Shown: positions 16,702 through 26,831 of the stretch, one piece after another
Layout: each line of letters opens with the position of its first letter
Numbering within the stretch: the stretch's first letter is position 1
Assembly: GCA_946411505.1 (NCBI GenBank)
Contig: CAMKEG010000001.1
Span: forward strand, 744,001-808,000
DNA: 64,000 nt
Direction of reading: 5' to 3'
DNA from: an uncultured Treponema sp.
GTDB lineage: Bacteria; Spirochaetota; Spirochaetia; Treponematales; Treponemataceae
Position numbers and translations under genes: made by a program
The notes under the pieces: model-generated
Seen by the model: the letters and a program-made list of their open reading frames with translations, nothing else
What the model was told of the DNA's origin: nothing
The model's database searches: none

Positions 16702-19569
16702 GTGGATTGTATGAAGAATAACCGTTTTATCGCGCCAATCACAGGACTTTTTCTGGCGGCAACGCTTCTTTGCTCTTGCGCCTCGGCTCCCAAAGAGCCC
16801 AGGGGGAAAACCGCGCAAGAATACATTTTGGCCGGAGAAATAGAAAAGGCCAAAGGCTTGTTCACAAACCAGGCCGAAATCAACATGGTTGACGAAGACG
16901 GAAACACCGCCCTGCACGCGGCCGCCCGAATAAACGACCCGGACTTGACGACCTTCCTAATCATAAAGGGGGCGGACACGGAGTTGAAGAACAATTCCGG
17001 CGACACTCCCCTTCACGTGGCCGTAAAGGGCGACGGATACGAGGCGGCCAGGTCTTTGACCAACATGGGCGCCGACATTTTCGCCCTTGACGCCGACGGC
17101 ATGAGCGCCTTGGAAACTTCAATAGAAAAGAGCGAAGTTTACTACGACATAATGATAAACGAAAAGACCGCCAAGCTTAAGGACGCCGGAAGCGGAAACG
17201 GAATCGTCCACTTTTTTGTGAACAGGCAGAACCAAAAGGCCGTCGACTACTGCATCAACAAAAAAATTCCGATTGACAACAAAAACTCCGCGGGACAAAC
17301 GCCCTTGGCCTTGGCGCTAAAGGACCCAAAAAGCTTGTCCCAAGCCCAAATCGCAGCCGACTTGATTTTGGCCGGAGCGGCGACTGTAAGGTGCAACGCG
17401 CAATATTTTGAGGACGCGGTTGAACAGCGCAACATGTCGCTAAGAATGAGCGACGGCCAGACCCCGCTCCACTTTGCGGCCATTTACGGACACACAGGCA
17501 TCTCGCAATACCTTTTGGACAACGGAGCCGACACAAAGGCGCAGGACATTTCCGGCGCCACGCCGCTCCATGAAGCGGTCCGCTACGGAAACGTCGAAAC
17601 CGCCAGACAGCTTATCGAAAAGGGAGCCAACGTCAACGGCCAGGATAGTTTGGGAAAAACGCCTTTGCTGCTTTTAATTCCAGAAGCAAGGCAAAGCGAA
17701 ATTTATTCGCTCCTTTTGGAGAACGGAGCCAACGTCAACCAAAAGGACATGTACGGAGACACAATCCTTCACATTTGCTCAATGTCAAATGTGGCGCCGG
17801 AAGTTTTGGGAATGTTCACGGGAGCGGGAGCGGACATCAACATAAGGAACAAAAAAGGCCTCACGCCGATAGCGACTTCAATCGAGCACGGAAGAAGCGA
17901 GCAAGTTAATTTCTTCGCCTCTAACGGAGCGGACATTCACGCGGAGGACGCCAAGAAAAACACGCCGTTGACAAGCGTTCTAAAGCGCCCCGACGACATG
18001 TACAAGTCGCTTGTAATCAAGCAAAACGCGTCTTCGATTGACTCAAAGGGAAACACGCCGCTGTTGGTCGCCTTGAAGAACAACGCTCCCTTTGAGAGAA
18101 TCCAATACATCGCCGACCTTGACTCAAACGTCAACGCAAGAAACATGGACGGAGAAAGCGCCCTCTTTGTGGCCGTGGAAAAAAACAACCGGGAGGCGGG
18201 AGAGCTTTTGCTTGCCCGCAACGCCGACATATTCGCCGCCAACACGCAGAACATCTCTCCGCTCAGAAAATCTCTTGAGAGCCAAAACGGAAGCGAACAA
18301 TGGCTTATAAACTCAAAGACAATCCAGGCCCGCGACGGAAGCGGAAACACAGTCCTCCACTACGCCTCCGAATGGATGCTGCCTAACGACACGATGAATT
18401 TCCTGATTCAAAAGGGAACGGACGTAAACGCGGTCAACGGAAACGGAGAGACGCCCTTGTTCAGCGCGGCCAAAGCCGACAACGCCGACGCCATCGTTTC
18501 TCTTGTAAAGAGCGGAGCCTCGTTGCAAGCCCGCGACAATTTGGGCAGCTCGCCCTTGCACGCCGCCGTCCGCTGGGACGCTTTGGCGGCCGCCGAAAAG
18601 CTTGTGGACATGGGACTGGACATCGACTGCCAAAACGTCGGCGGAAAGACGCCTTTGGCCGAGGCCGCCGTCGAAGGAAACATGACGATGGCAAAGCTTT
18701 TGCTTAAGCACGGCGCCAATCCAAACACATACGACCAAAACGGAAGGACTTGCCTTAGCGACGCGATTAGAGGCGGCCAATACGAAATGGTCAAGCTTTT
18801 GCTCTCGGCCAAGGCCAATCCTCAAATCCAAGATTTGGCCGGACGAACGCCCTACCACGAGGCCGCCAACTTGGGCGACAAGGAAATCATCGCGATGCTC
18901 CAAAGGGCGGGCGCCAATCCTTTGGCCCGCGACAAGGCCGGAAACACTCCCCTGTCCATCGCTTTTGGAAAGGACGAGGACATAATGTACGCCATTCTTG
19001 GAAACGACAGGATGATAGCGGACTCCGACGGAAACACGCCGATTCACATAGCCGTCCAAAAAAAGGCCAAGCATTCAATCCTTCAGTCGTTCATTCTAAA
19101 GGGCTACCCCTTTGACACAAGAAACTCATACGGTTGGACGCCGCTTTCAATCGCGGCCAGCGCGGGACAAAAAGACGCGGCGGCCTTGCTTTTGGAAAAC
19201 GGAGCGGACCCCTTCGCAAAAACGCCTTCAAAAGGCGGAAGCGTCCTCTCCTTGGCCTTCAACGAAAAGAGCGGCTATTTGCTTGGTTACATCGTGAAAA
19301 ACGCTTCAGGCAAGACCGACATTCGCGGAAACACAATTCTACACTACGCCGCCCGCCTTGCCGACGAGGCGACTGTCTCAAGGCTTTTGAAGCTGGGCTT
19401 AAACAAGCGCGCCAAGAACGTAAGCGGCGAGACGCCCTACGACGTGGCGGTAAGCTGGAAAAAAGAAGGCAACGCCGCGTTGTTGAGCCTTAACGAAAGC
19501 GTGTCGGAGCCGGCTGGCGAAAGCGCCGCCAACGAAGGCGCCGCCGAGGAAAGCTCCGCCAGCGATTAA
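16702..19569 (+). CDS. Giant ankyrin-repeat lipoprotein
   Basis: 955-residue exported protein. A lipoprotein signal ends at LLCSC near residue 25. From about residue 45 to 930 it is an almost unbroken array of 33-residue ankyrin repeats (recurring GNTALHxAA, GATPLHEAVRYGN, GADVNA/GANVNxxD), well over twenty. Ankyrin arrays bind other proteins; here it would be anchored in a membrane facing the periplasm or outside. GGGGTGGA is a good ribosome-binding site before the ATG. The last 25 residues are Ala/Glu/Ser-rich. Partners are unknown. Confidence 0.85.
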   Translation: MDCMKNNRFIAPITGLFLAATLLCSCASAPKEPRGKTAQEYILAGEIEKAKGLFTNQAEINMVDEDGNTALHAAARINDPDLTTFLIIKGADTELKNNSGDTPLHVAVKGDGYEAARSLTNMGADIFALDADGMSALETSIEKSEVYYDIMINEKTAKLKDAGSGNGIVHFFVNRQNQKAVDYCINKKIPIDNKNSAGQTPLALALKDPKSLSQAQIAADLILAGAATVRCNAQYFEDAVEQRNMSLRMSDGQTPLHFAAIYGHTGISQYLLDNGADTKAQDISGATPLHEAVRYGNVETARQLIEKGANVNGQDSLGKTPLLLLIPEARQSEIYSLLLENGANVNQKDMYGDTILHICSMSNVAPEVLGMFTGAGADINIRNKKGLTPIATSIEHGRSEQVNFFASNGADIHAEDAKKNTPLTSVLKRPDDMYKSLVIKQNASSIDSKGNTPLLVALKNNAPFERIQYIADLDSNVNARNMDGESALFVAVEKNNREAGELLLARNADIFAANTQNISPLRKSLESQNGSEQWLINSKTIQARDGSGNTVLHYASEWMLPNDTMNFLIQKGTDVNAVNGNGETPLFSAAKADNADAIVSLVKSGASLQARDNLGSSPLHAAVRWDALAAAEKLVDMGLDIDCQNVGGKTPLAEAAVEGNMTMAKLLLKHGANPNTYDQNGRTCLSDAIRGGQYEMVKLLLSAKANPQIQDLAGRTPYHEAANLGDKEIIAMLQRAGANPLARDKAGNTPLSIAFGKDEDIMYAILGNDRMIADSDGNTPIHIAVQKKAKHSILQSFILKGYPFDTRNSYGWTPLSIAASAGQKDAAALLLENGADPFAKTPSKGGSVLSLAFNEKSGYLLGYIVKNASGKTDIRGNTILHYAARLADEATVSRLLKLGLNKRAKNVSGETPYDVAVSWKKEGNAALLSLNESVSEPAGESAANEGAAEESSASD

Positions 19570-19602
19570 AGCCTTTAAAGCGAGGAAACGACTGCCAGCG
19601 TC

Positions 19603-21663
19603 TTACACCTTGAATTGGCCCAGCTCGTTTCCGATGCTGTCAATCGCGTTCTGCATTTCCACGGCCAAAGACTGAAGCTGGTCGCTGACGTTTGAAATCA
19701 TCGCGGCGCCAGTTTTCATGTCTTCCATTCCGCGCTTCATTCCGCCGGTGGCGTTTTCAAGCATTTCAACCTCATGCAAAATCGCCTGGCTTCCTTGCGT
19801 CATTTCATTGGAACTTTGCTTTACTTGCGTTGAATTGTTGTTCAACACGCTCAAGGCTTCGTTGATTTGCGCGGAGCCTTCAAGCTGCTCGCTCATGGCG
19901 CCGCTGATTTCCTGAACCAGCTCGTCGGTTTGCGAAATGCTGTCGGCCACGGCCTTTAGGGCTTCCTGCGAACTGCGGCTGGCCGAAACGATTTTGTCAA
20001 CCGATTCTTGTATGGTCTTTAGCTGGCTTCCGATTGTCTTTGTCTGCGCGCTGGAATTTTCGCTAAGCTTTCGAATTTCGTCGGCGACAACGCTAAAGCC
20101 CTTTCCCGCCTCGCCGGCGTGCGCGGCTTCGATGGCGGCGTTCATCGCGAGCAAGTTTGTCTGGCGCGCGATTCCGCTGATGACGCTGTTGGCGGTCTTA
20201 AGCATTTCGCTTTGCTGCTGGACGTCAAGCACCATCTTGTTGACTTCCTCCTGCTTTGAAACGCCGTCAGTGGCGCCGCGCTGCAAGATGGCGAAGGAGC
20301 CGCTCAACTTCTCAACCGAGCCGTTTACAGAATTGATGTTGCCTATCATTTCCTCAACGGCCGAGCTGGCCTGCGACACGCTCTGCGTTTGGTTTTCAAT
20401 CATTTTTCCCATCGCGTCGATGTTGCTGGAAATTTTTGTGACGGCTTCGGAAGTTTGGTCCACGGAGCCGGACTGGGCCTCAAGCCCGCTGCCCATATTG
20501 TCTATGTTCTCAATAATTTCCTTTATCGACGCGACCGTGTTCTGGGCGCTGTCCTTAAGGGCCACGCCGGTGTTGACCAAAGCGTCGTTGGATTTTTTTA
20601 CGTTGCTTACAATGCCCTGCAATTTTTCTATGAAACGGTTCAAGCTTTTTACAAGTTCGTTGATTACCGGCAAGGCGCTTTCGCTCTTAAGCTGGACGCG
20701 CTGGGTAAGGTCGGCGTTTCCGCTAGAAAGCTCGTCAACCGCCTTTTTTAGGGTGCCGGCGCTCAGAACGATATTGGACGTGTAAAAGACGATGAACAAA
20801 AGGACGACGGCCGCAAGGCAAATGGAAATAGGCGTCACCGCCGCGCTCCAAAATTCCTTCGCCGTGTAGCGGAGTTTCATCGCCATGTGCCAAGAAACCA
20901 AGTCCAAGGGACAGAGGACAAATTCCGCGTTTGGAGAGGCGCGAGTTTCGATTGCCTTTGGAACCGCGTCAAACTTAGCCAGCTCCGGCATTCTTGTCGT
21001 GACTTGGACATGGTCCTTTAAAATCGACTGGTCTGTCGCGCCGGTAATTTCAAGATTGTCGTTGTAAAGGTACATTTCGACATCGTCAGGAATTCCCTTG
21101 TACATGCTCTTGATGAAGTCAGTCAAAGGAATGCCGGTTCCGGCGATTCCCACGGGCTTTTTGTTTTCGTCGCGGACAACGGCGTTTACCCATAGCATCG
21201 TTTGGTTGAGGTCCGGGTTGTAGTTTATGTTGAAGTTGTATTCCTCGGTCTCGTACAAGGTCATCTTGTACCAGTAAGTGTCAGGGTCGTCAGGATCCAG
21301 CTTGTAGGCGTATTGCATGTTGCTCCAGAACTCATGGTCTTGGTCGCTGACCCAGAAAATGGATTTGCTCAAGAAAGAATTTTGATATGACAAAAACTCG
21401 ATTTTTCCCATGCGAGAGGCGTCGTCGTCCTTGGGGTTTTTCAAATAATTTTTTACAAGGGGGGAACGAACCATTTGCCGAACAAGAGTGAGCTGCTCGT
21501 TAAGGCTGGACTGGAATTCAAGCGTCTTGATTTGAGCGGCATGTTCCAGCAGAATGTCAGCCTGCTTTCTAAAAGATTTTTCCGACCAGAAAAAAGTGAC
21601 CACAACGGCGACCGCAAAAAGAATGACGGCGGACACGATGATTTTAAGCTTGAAGTTCTTCAT
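19603..21663 (-). CDS. Methyl-accepting chemotaxis protein
   Basis: 686-residue chemoreceptor. A transmembrane helix (about residues 7-27) is followed by a large periplasmic sensor of the double-Cache type (regions near [20 protein letters not shown] and [19 protein letters not shown]), a second transmembrane helix near 280-305, a HAMP region, and a long coiled coil with the signalling tip [20 protein letters not shown]. It signals to CheA/CheW. The ATG at 21663 is chosen because its promoter ends 7 bases upstream and the first membrane helix then starts properly. The ligand is unknown. Confidence 0.9.
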   Translation of the reverse strand: MKNFKLKIIVSAVILFAVAVVVTFFWSEKSFRKQADILLEHAAQIKTLEFQSSLNEQLTLVRQMVRSPLVKNYLKNPKDDDASRMGKIEFLSYQNSFLSKSIFWVSDQDHEFWSNMQYAYKLDPDDPDTYWYKMTLYETEEYNFNINYNPDLNQTMLWVNAVVRDENKKPVGIAGTGIPLTDFIKSMYKGIPDDVEMYLYNDNLEITGATDQSILKDHVQVTTRMPELAKFDAVPKAIETRASPNAEFVLCPLDLVSWHMAMKLRYTAKEFWSAAVTPISICLAAVVLLFIVFYTSNIVLSAGTLKKAVDELSSGNADLTQRVQLKSESALPVINELVKSLNRFIEKLQGIVSNVKKSNDALVNTGVALKDSAQNTVASIKEIIENIDNMGSGLEAQSGSVDQTSEAVTKISSNIDAMGKMIENQTQSVSQASSAVEEMIGNINSVNGSVEKLSGSFAILQRGATDGVSKQEEVNKMVLDVQQQSEMLKTANSVISGIARQTNLLAMNAAIEAAHAGEAGKGFSVVADEIRKLSENSSAQTKTIGSQLKTIQESVDKIVSASRSSQEALKAVADSISQTDELVQEISGAMSEQLEGSAQINEALSVLNNNSTQVKQSSNEMTQGSQAILHEVEMLENATGGMKRGMEDMKTGAAMISNVSDQLQSLAVEMQNAIDSIGNELGQFKV

Positions 21664-21670
21664 AAAAATA

Positions 21671-21698
21671 ATTTTACACCCTTTTTTAAAAAAATCAA
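21671..21698 (-). promoter_or_regulatory. Promoter of the chemoreceptor gene, leaderless type
   Basis: TTGATT (21693-21698) and TAAAAT (21671-21676) are 16 bases apart on the minus strand; the ATG follows 7 bases after the -10 box. AAGGGTG lies upstream of the -10 box and cannot act as a ribosome-binding site for this start. Confidence 0.5.
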
Positions 21699-21715
21699 GC
21701 CAAAAAGCGAACAAA

Positions 21716-21744
21716 TTGACAAGAGCGCAAAGTGGCGTTAAAAT
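21716..21744 (+). promoter_or_regulatory. Promoter of the M13 peptidase gene, leaderless type
   Basis: Consensus TTGACA (21716-21721) and TAAAAT (21739-21744) are 17 bases apart. The ATG at 21755 follows 10 bases after the -10 box, leaving a leader of about 4 bases. Confidence 0.6.
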
Positions 21745-21754
21745 CTTCCATACC

Positions 21755-23794
21755 ATGAGAGCGGAAGCAACATTTATTCACCGCGCAAGGGCGAAAATTC
21801 TTTTCGCGGCGCTTTTTTTCGCGCTTGCCCAAACGGCGGCCTTTGCCCAAGAAAAGCCCTGGCCCAACACGACTGTCGTCGGGGCGGCGCAAGGCTACAA
21901 TCCAAAAATGACCGACGACTTTTACGCGGCCGTAAACCGCGAATGGCTCTCTTCAGCTAAAATTCCCCAGGGATACCCAAGGACCGGCTCCTTCACCGAG
22001 CGCGCCATTCAAGTTGACAAAGAGCTTTTGTCCCTTATGACAAGAAAGGACATCAAAGGCCGCGACGCGCAAAACATCCAAAACCTTTACGAGCTTTTCC
22101 TTGACTGGGAAGGAAGAAAGGCTGGAATAGACGAACTAAAAAAAATCGTAGGCCGCGTTAATGAAATAAAAACGATTGAAGAATTCCGCGCCTACATCGC
22201 AAGCGACGCCTTCATTTACACCTGTGAGCCATTTTGCGGCTTTTACGCGGGAAACGACATGAGCGAGCCGATGAAAAGCGCTCTGACGATTTACCCGACA
22301 AGCCTTTCCTTGAACGACGCGTCGGAATACAAAGAGCTCACCCAAAACGGAAAGAACCAAAAGGCCTTTGTTGACGCGGCCACGCTTTTTGTCCTAAAAA
22401 AAATCGGCTTTGACGAACAAGAGGCAAGCGCGCTCTTGGAAAACAAATACCAATTTGAAAAAGAGCTCGCTTCCAGCATGATGACAACGGAAGAAATAAA
22501 CTCTCCCGACTACTACTCAAAATCCTTGAACAAAAAAAGCCTTGCGGAGCTTGCGGAACTTTCGCCGAATTTTCCGCTTGTCCAAATAATGAAAGCGCGC
22601 GGCATGGACAAAGCGAAAAGGATTTACCTGACCGAGCCGGACTGGCTGAAAAAGATAAACGCGCTTTTTGTCCAGGAAAATTTGGAAAAGGCCAAGGCCT
22701 ACGCCATCGCCTCAACCGCGCTTGCCGCCTCCGCCTTTTTGGACAAGGAAAGCTACGACTTTCACAAGGCCGCTTCAAACAAGCGCATGGGAATAGCGCA
22801 AGCGCAAGGCTACCAGGACGACGCGCGGGATTTTGTTTCCGACGCGCTTTCAGTTCCGCTTTCAAAGCTTTACGCAAAGCATTGCGTTGACAAAAGCGCA
22901 AAGAGCCGCGTCACAAAGCTCATCAAGGAAACGATAGCCGAATACAAGAAAATCGTCATGGCGCAAGACTGGCTTTGCGAAGCCACAAAGAAAAAGGCCG
23001 TCCAAAAGCTTTCGACGACAAAAATCCACGTGGCCTACCCCGCCCTTTGGGACAACTACAGCGCGCTTGACATCCGCTCCAAGGACGAAGGCGAAAACAT
23101 TTTTAGCGCCGTAAAAAAAATCGAAGCCTTTTACATAAAGAAAACCAACAAGCAGGTCAACAATCCGTTTGGAAGCGGAATGTGGAACGGCAAGGTTTAC
23201 GAAGTGAACGCCTTCAACGGCTTTACGAACAATTCAATCAACATCATCGCGGGCATTTTGGGCGGAGCTTTTTTTGGCCACGACATGAAGGACGAGGAGC
23301 TTTACGGAACTCTTGGCATGGTAATCGGACACGAAATAAGCCATTCATTTGACGCGACCGGAAGCCAGTTTGACAAACGGGGCGCGATGAGAAATTGGTG
23401 GACAGAAAAAGACTGGGCCGCCTTTGAGGAACGGACAAAGAAAATCGCCGGCTACTTTGACAGCATGAGCACGCTTGGAGACCGCCATCAAAGCGGAAAG
23501 ACAGTCCAAGGCGAGGCGGCCGCGGACATTGGCGGAGTCAAGGTGATGCTTGCGCTTTCAAAAAAGAAGAGCGGCTTTGACTACGACCTTTTCTTTAAAA
23601 GCTACGCCCGCCTTTGGGCCAGCCTCTGCCAAAAGGAATTCGCCGACATTCGCCTTAACAAAGACACGCATCCCTTTGACTACCTGCGCGTCAACGTGAC
23701 CTTGCAGCAATTTGAAGAGTTCCATCAATTCTACGGCATTAAGCCCGGCGACGGAATGTACCTGGCGCCGGAAAAGCGCGTGGGAATTTGGTAA
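21755..23794 (+). CDS. M13 family zinc metallopeptidase (PepO/neprilysin-like)
   Basis: 679-residue exported peptidase. A signal peptide (hydrophobic [17 protein letters not shown]) precedes the mature QEKPW. The zinc site is GHEISH (HExxH) with the following [12 protein letters not shown], and the third ligand lies in [11 protein letters not shown], where the usual ENxxD motif has Ala for Asn. The substrate-binding strand is [13 protein letters not shown]. The C-terminus ends RVGIW rather than the common CRVW. M13 enzymes cleave short peptides. Start at 21755 from promoter position and signal peptide; an open frame extends upstream over the chemoreceptor start. Confidence 0.9.
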   Translation: MRAEATFIHRARAKILFAALFFALAQTAAFAQEKPWPNTTVVGAAQGYNPKMTDDFYAAVNREWLSSAKIPQGYPRTGSFTERAIQVDKELLSLMTRKDIKGRDAQNIQNLYELFLDWEGRKAGIDELKKIVGRVNEIKTIEEFRAYIASDAFIYTCEPFCGFYAGNDMSEPMKSALTIYPTSLSLNDASEYKELTQNGKNQKAFVDAATLFVLKKIGFDEQEASALLENKYQFEKELASSMMTTEEINSPDYYSKSLNKKSLAELAELSPNFPLVQIMKARGMDKAKRIYLTEPDWLKKINALFVQENLEKAKAYAIASTALAASAFLDKESYDFHKAASNKRMGIAQAQGYQDDARDFVSDALSVPLSKLYAKHCVDKSAKSRVTKLIKETIAEYKKIVMAQDWLCEATKKKAVQKLSTTKIHVAYPALWDNYSALDIRSKDEGENIFSAVKKIEAFYIKKTNKQVNNPFGSGMWNGKVYEVNAFNGFTNNSINIIAGILGGAFFGHDMKDEELYGTLGMVIGHEISHSFDATGSQFDKRGAMRNWWTEKDWAAFEERTKKIAGYFDSMSTLGDRHQSGKTVQGEAAADIGGVKVMLALSKKKSGFDYDLFFKSYARLWASLCQKEFADIRLNKDTHPFDYLRVNVTLQQFEEFHQFYGIKPGDGMYLAPEKRVGIW

Positions 23795-23912
23795 GCCAAA
23801 AGGCGGCGGCGGGATTGGCCGCGGCCAGAACTTTTTTGCAAGACCATAAGCGAAGCGGCGCGCCCCCAACTTTTTGCAAGACCAAAAAGCGGCGGCCCAG
23901 CCGCAAGCCCGC
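23795..23912. other. Convergent spacer with two copies of a short dispersed motif
   Basis: Between two convergent genes the sequence repeats a GC-rich block: GCAAGACCATAAG (23838-23850) and GCAAGACCAAAAAGC (23876-23890), each preceded by a T-run and followed by GCGGCG. No gene or clear terminator hairpin is seen. The same motif appears inside several genes of this window. Confidence 0.5.
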
Positions 23913-25808
23913 CTAGGCTTCCACAAACTTCACGAGCAAGTTTGGAATGTCCACGCTCTTGGCCTTGACCATGACTTTGTCGTTAAGCTCAAGCTTTTTT
24001 GACGGCGCGAAGACCGTTTGCTGCGCCAATGACGGAATCATAAAGACGGCCTCGCTCCCCTTAAAGTCAACGCAAACGGCCTCGCCGGTCCAGTCGGGAT
24101 TTTGCAAAAGATAAACGAGCGTCCAATGCAAGTCGCTTTTTCGCTCGGCCTTTTTGCAGGCGTAGGCGGCTTGGTCTCCGGCCGAAAGGCGCTCAAGCAT
24201 AGCGTCCTTGTCAATCAATTCCCGGCCGTCCAAAAAGGCGCGCAATTGCTCGTGGCACAAAAGGTCTCCGTAGCGGCGAAGGGGGCTGGTGACCTGGCTG
24301 TAGATTCCCAAGCCAAGCCCCGCGTGCGGCCCTGGAGCCAAGCCCACTTCGCGCCTATGCATGCATTTAACGGTCCTAAACTCGCCCGCAAGTCCTTCCG
24401 GCAAGTCCTTGGGAATGTCTGGAGCTTCCTGGCGGACGTAGACAAAAGGAATCTTGTTGGCAAAAGCAAAGCGCGCCGCGCCTTCGCCGGCCAAAAGCAT
24501 CATCTCGCGCACAACGCCCGAACTTTGCGGATGCTCTTCCGGCGCTATCGAAACTTTTTTGTTTTCGTCAAGCGTGATATGGACTTCGGGCAAATTGATT
24601 TCCACGCTGCCGTTTTTCTTGCGCCGCTCCAAGTTGCGCGCGGCGATGGCGAACAAGTCCTTTAGCTCGCCGTCCTTTAGCGCGTCCGCCGCCTGGTAGG
24701 TCAAGCGCTGGACGTTGACAAGCGTTTTAAGGACTTGGCACTCTTCTATCGTTCCGTCGTCGTTTAGCAAAATGCGGAAGGAAAGCGCGCGGCTTTTTTG
24801 AGTCAAGCCCAGCGCGTAGTCTTCCAAGGAATTCTCGGCCAACATTCTCGCCGCGCCGTCAGGAATGTAAAGGGTGGCGCCACGGGCCATCGCGGCCCTG
24901 TCTATCGGACTTTGCGGAAGAATCGCGCTGGCCGGGTCCGCGATGTGGACCCAGACATACTTTCCGTCAAAGGCCACGGCGTCGTCAGGGTCGGCCGACC
25001 ATTCGTTGTCTATCGCGTAGGAAATTCCCGGAACCTCAAAGCGCTCCTCCTCCGGCGGCGAGGAAAGCGAAAGAGAGGCCGACTGCATCGAAAGGCCCCA
25101 GCGCGTTGGGTGCGGATTTTTTGTGATTTGCCAAACGCCTGTGTCAAGCAAAAGCTTGTGGGCGGCCTCAGGAGTCGCGGCCTTTTTGATTTCCTGCATG
25201 ACCTTTGACTTGTCGCTTTTTCCAAGCGCCACGGCCTCGACTTCGTTCATGAATTTTTGGTCGGAAGGAAGGTCCAGCGCGTTTTTCTTTAGGCGCTCGA
25301 TGAAGGCCGCGTAGTATTCGGCCTCATGCGCCTTTAGGTCCGCCTTGCTTTTTAGCGCCTCGATTTCTTCTGCGGAACGGGGGGCAAAAACAAGCGCGCC
25401 GTTTTTTAGCTCGTCTTCCAAAAAGGAAAATTCAAACGAGGCGCGAATCTTTTCAAAATAAAAAAACGCGGCTTCATTTGGCGCGGCGGAATCCACAAGC
25501 GACAAAAGTTCCTCAAAAGAAATTTTTTGTCCGGCCGTCGTTTCGTCGCTTTGCAAAAGCTCGTGGGCTTCGGCGATTTTCGCTCCGGCGGAATCGTCGC
25601 TAAAGGCCAAGACTTTTTCTATCGTCACGCCTTTTGACGGAAGCGCTGCGATGTCCTTTTCGCGGACTTTGACCGTCTCGTATTTTGCGGCCTTTCCTGT
25701 TTCAGTGGCCGCGGCCGTTCTATATTTTATGACGAACTTGTCGCCTTCAATTTCAGTGATTACGGCGGCGTTTTTTTTGTACAAAACCGCTTGATTTTTT
25801 TCCAACAT
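23913..25808 (-). CDS. RNB-domain exoribonuclease (RNase II/R family)
   Basis: 631-residue 3'-5' exoribonuclease. The RNB catalytic core begins near AIDNEWSADPDDAVAF, with the acidic cluster (Asp residues in DPDDA) that binds Mg2+, and continues through VHIADPASAI, the RSRALSF-like KSRALSFRI block and SPLRRYGDLLCHEQL. A short S1-like region may close the C-terminus. The N-terminal part (about 200 residues) is helical and unlike the E. coli cold-shock domains. It turns over mRNA in the cytoplasm. The ATG at 25808 lies 6 bases after a -10 box shared with the divergent gene. Confidence 0.85.
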   Translation of the reverse strand: MLEKNQAVLYKKNAAVITEIEGDKFVIKYRTAAATETGKAAKYETVKVREKDIAALPSKGVTIEKVLAFSDDSAGAKIAEAHELLQSDETTAGQKISFEELLSLVDSAAPNEAAFFYFEKIRASFEFSFLEDELKNGALVFAPRSAEEIEALKSKADLKAHEAEYYAAFIERLKKNALDLPSDQKFMNEVEAVALGKSDKSKVMQEIKKAATPEAAHKLLLDTGVWQITKNPHPTRWGLSMQSASLSLSSPPEEERFEVPGISYAIDNEWSADPDDAVAFDGKYVWVHIADPASAILPQSPIDRAAMARGATLYIPDGAARMLAENSLEDYALGLTQKSRALSFRILLNDDGTIEECQVLKTLVNVQRLTYQAADALKDGELKDLFAIAARNLERRKKNGSVEINLPEVHITLDENKKVSIAPEEHPQSSGVVREMMLLAGEGAARFAFANKIPFVYVRQEAPDIPKDLPEGLAGEFRTVKCMHRREVGLAPGPHAGLGLGIYSQVTSPLRRYGDLLCHEQLRAFLDGRELIDKDAMLERLSAGDQAAYACKKAERKSDLHWTLVYLLQNPDWTGEAVCVDFKGSEAVFMIPSLAQQTVFAPSKKLELNDKVMVKAKSVDIPNLLVKFVEA

Positions 25809-25814
25809 ATCTTC

Positions 25815-25822
25815 ATTATAAT
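25815..25822. promoter_or_regulatory. Symmetric -10 box between divergent genes
   Basis: ATTATAAT is its own reverse complement, so TATAAT can be read on both strands. The RNB exoribonuclease ATG (25808, minus) is 6 bases away on one side and the LRR gene ATG (25838, plus) 15 bases away on the other, in a 29-base gap. -35 boxes are poor on both sides. Symmetric bidirectional promoters of this sort are known in bacteria. Confidence 0.5.
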
Positions 25823-25837
25823 AAATAGAAGAATAAA

Positions 25838-26653
25838 ATGGAAGACAGTATTTTTTACATCGGGAACTTTTCTCAAAGCGGCCGCGAGGACTTGGAAGAC
25901 CTTGAATTCAACGAGCAAGTCCACGCGGTGGGAATCGGCGCCTTTTACGCCTGCCCCAATCTAAGCCGCGTCGTCTTGAACAAAAACCTAAATTACATCG
26001 CGCCCCTGGCCTTCGCCGCCTGCCCTTCCCTAAAGGAAGTCGCCGCCGGCTCAAACATAATCGCGCTGGCCCCATCCGCCTTCGCGCGCGAACAAAAATC
26101 GCTTCAAGACCAAAAGGCGCGCGACTTTGCCAAAAGCTTTTTGCTAAAAAACCCTTCCTACAAATGCGAAGGCGCGGTAGTCCACAACGCAAAGTGGCGC
26201 TCCCTTCTTTTTGCCGAAACAAAAGACTTGCGCTCGCTTTCTTTCCCGCGCGGAACAAAGTCAATCGGCTGGTTCGCCTTTGACGGCTGCGAACTTCTTG
26301 AAGAAATCGACATTCCGCCGACAGTCGAATGGATCGGCGAGCGCGCATTTTCAAACTGTTCCGGCCTAAAAAAAGTCACGCTAACAAAAAGCGTCCGTCA
26401 AATCGAGCAGGCGGCCTTCATGAACTGCCGCGCTCTTGAAGAGTTTAAAATCCCAAAAGGCTTGGAAGAAATCGCGCCGCTGGCTTTTAGCGGCTGCGAA
26501 AAATTAAGAGCCGTTGAAATACCTTTAAGCGTCCGCTCGATTGGCGAGGCCGCCTTTGAATTTTGTTCCAGCTTGGAAAAAGTGACGGTCTCCAAATGGT
26601 GCCAGATTGAAGACGGCGCCTTTGACAAGGGCGTGGAAATACACAGATTGTAG
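25838..26653 (+). CDS. BspA/TpLRR-type leucine-rich repeat protein
   Basis: 271-residue protein made of LRR_5 (BspA-like) repeats of about 23 residues, e.g. SIGWFAFDGCELLEEIDIPPTV followed by WIGERAFSNCSGLKKVTLTKSV in succession. No signal peptide is visible, unlike exported members such as T. pallidum LrrA, so it may be cytoplasmic or exported by another route. A region at about residues 80-125 interrupts the repeats and holds KSLQDQKARDF, encoded by the short CAAGACCAAAA motif. The family binds host or bacterial surface proteins. Confidence 0.8.
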   Translation: MEDSIFYIGNFSQSGREDLEDLEFNEQVHAVGIGAFYACPNLSRVVLNKNLNYIAPLAFAACPSLKEVAAGSNIIALAPSAFAREQKSLQDQKARDFAKSFLLKNPSYKCEGAVVHNAKWRSLLFAETKDLRSLSFPRGTKSIGWFAFDGCELLEEIDIPPTVEWIGERAFSNCSGLKKVTLTKSVRQIEQAAFMNCRALEEFKIPKGLEEIAPLAFSGCEKLRAVEIPLSVRSIGEAAFEFCSSLEKVTVSKWCQIEDGAFDKGVEIHRL

Positions 26654-26663
26654 CAACTACAAT

Positions 26664-26819
26664 AAAAAAACGCTTCCAGTTGCGGTGTGGCTTGTCGGCG
26701 CCGCTTGATATCGGCGCTACTCGCTGTTTGCGCTTGAAACTTTCTGATTCCGCCGCTTTTGCGGCGGCGCAAACAGAGAGTCGCCGCAAGCCACCCCGCG
26801 CCTTCGCACGTTTTTTTTT
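26664..26819. repeat. Structured dispersed repeat, family II, copy 1
   Basis: A 156-base cloverleaf-like element. The outer stem pairs AAAAAAACG (26664-26672) with CGTTTTTTT (26809-26817). Inside are GTGGCTTG/CAAGCCAC (26687-26694 with 26787-26794), CGGCG/CGCCG (26696-26700 with 26782-26786), CTGTTTGCG/CGCAAACAG (26724-26732 with 26768-26776) and a hairpin CCGCCGC-TTTT-GCGGCGG (26750-26767). It sits between convergent genes, and A- and T-runs at its ends suit a two-way terminator. A second copy is at 45441-45600. Confidence 0.75.
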
Positions 26820-26831
26820 CCTTAATTAAAA

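Noticed and set aside
18313-19074. Minus-strand 253-codon frame in the ankyrin gene
   Set aside because: A shadow of the repetitive ankyrin array with periodic composition; no start signals.
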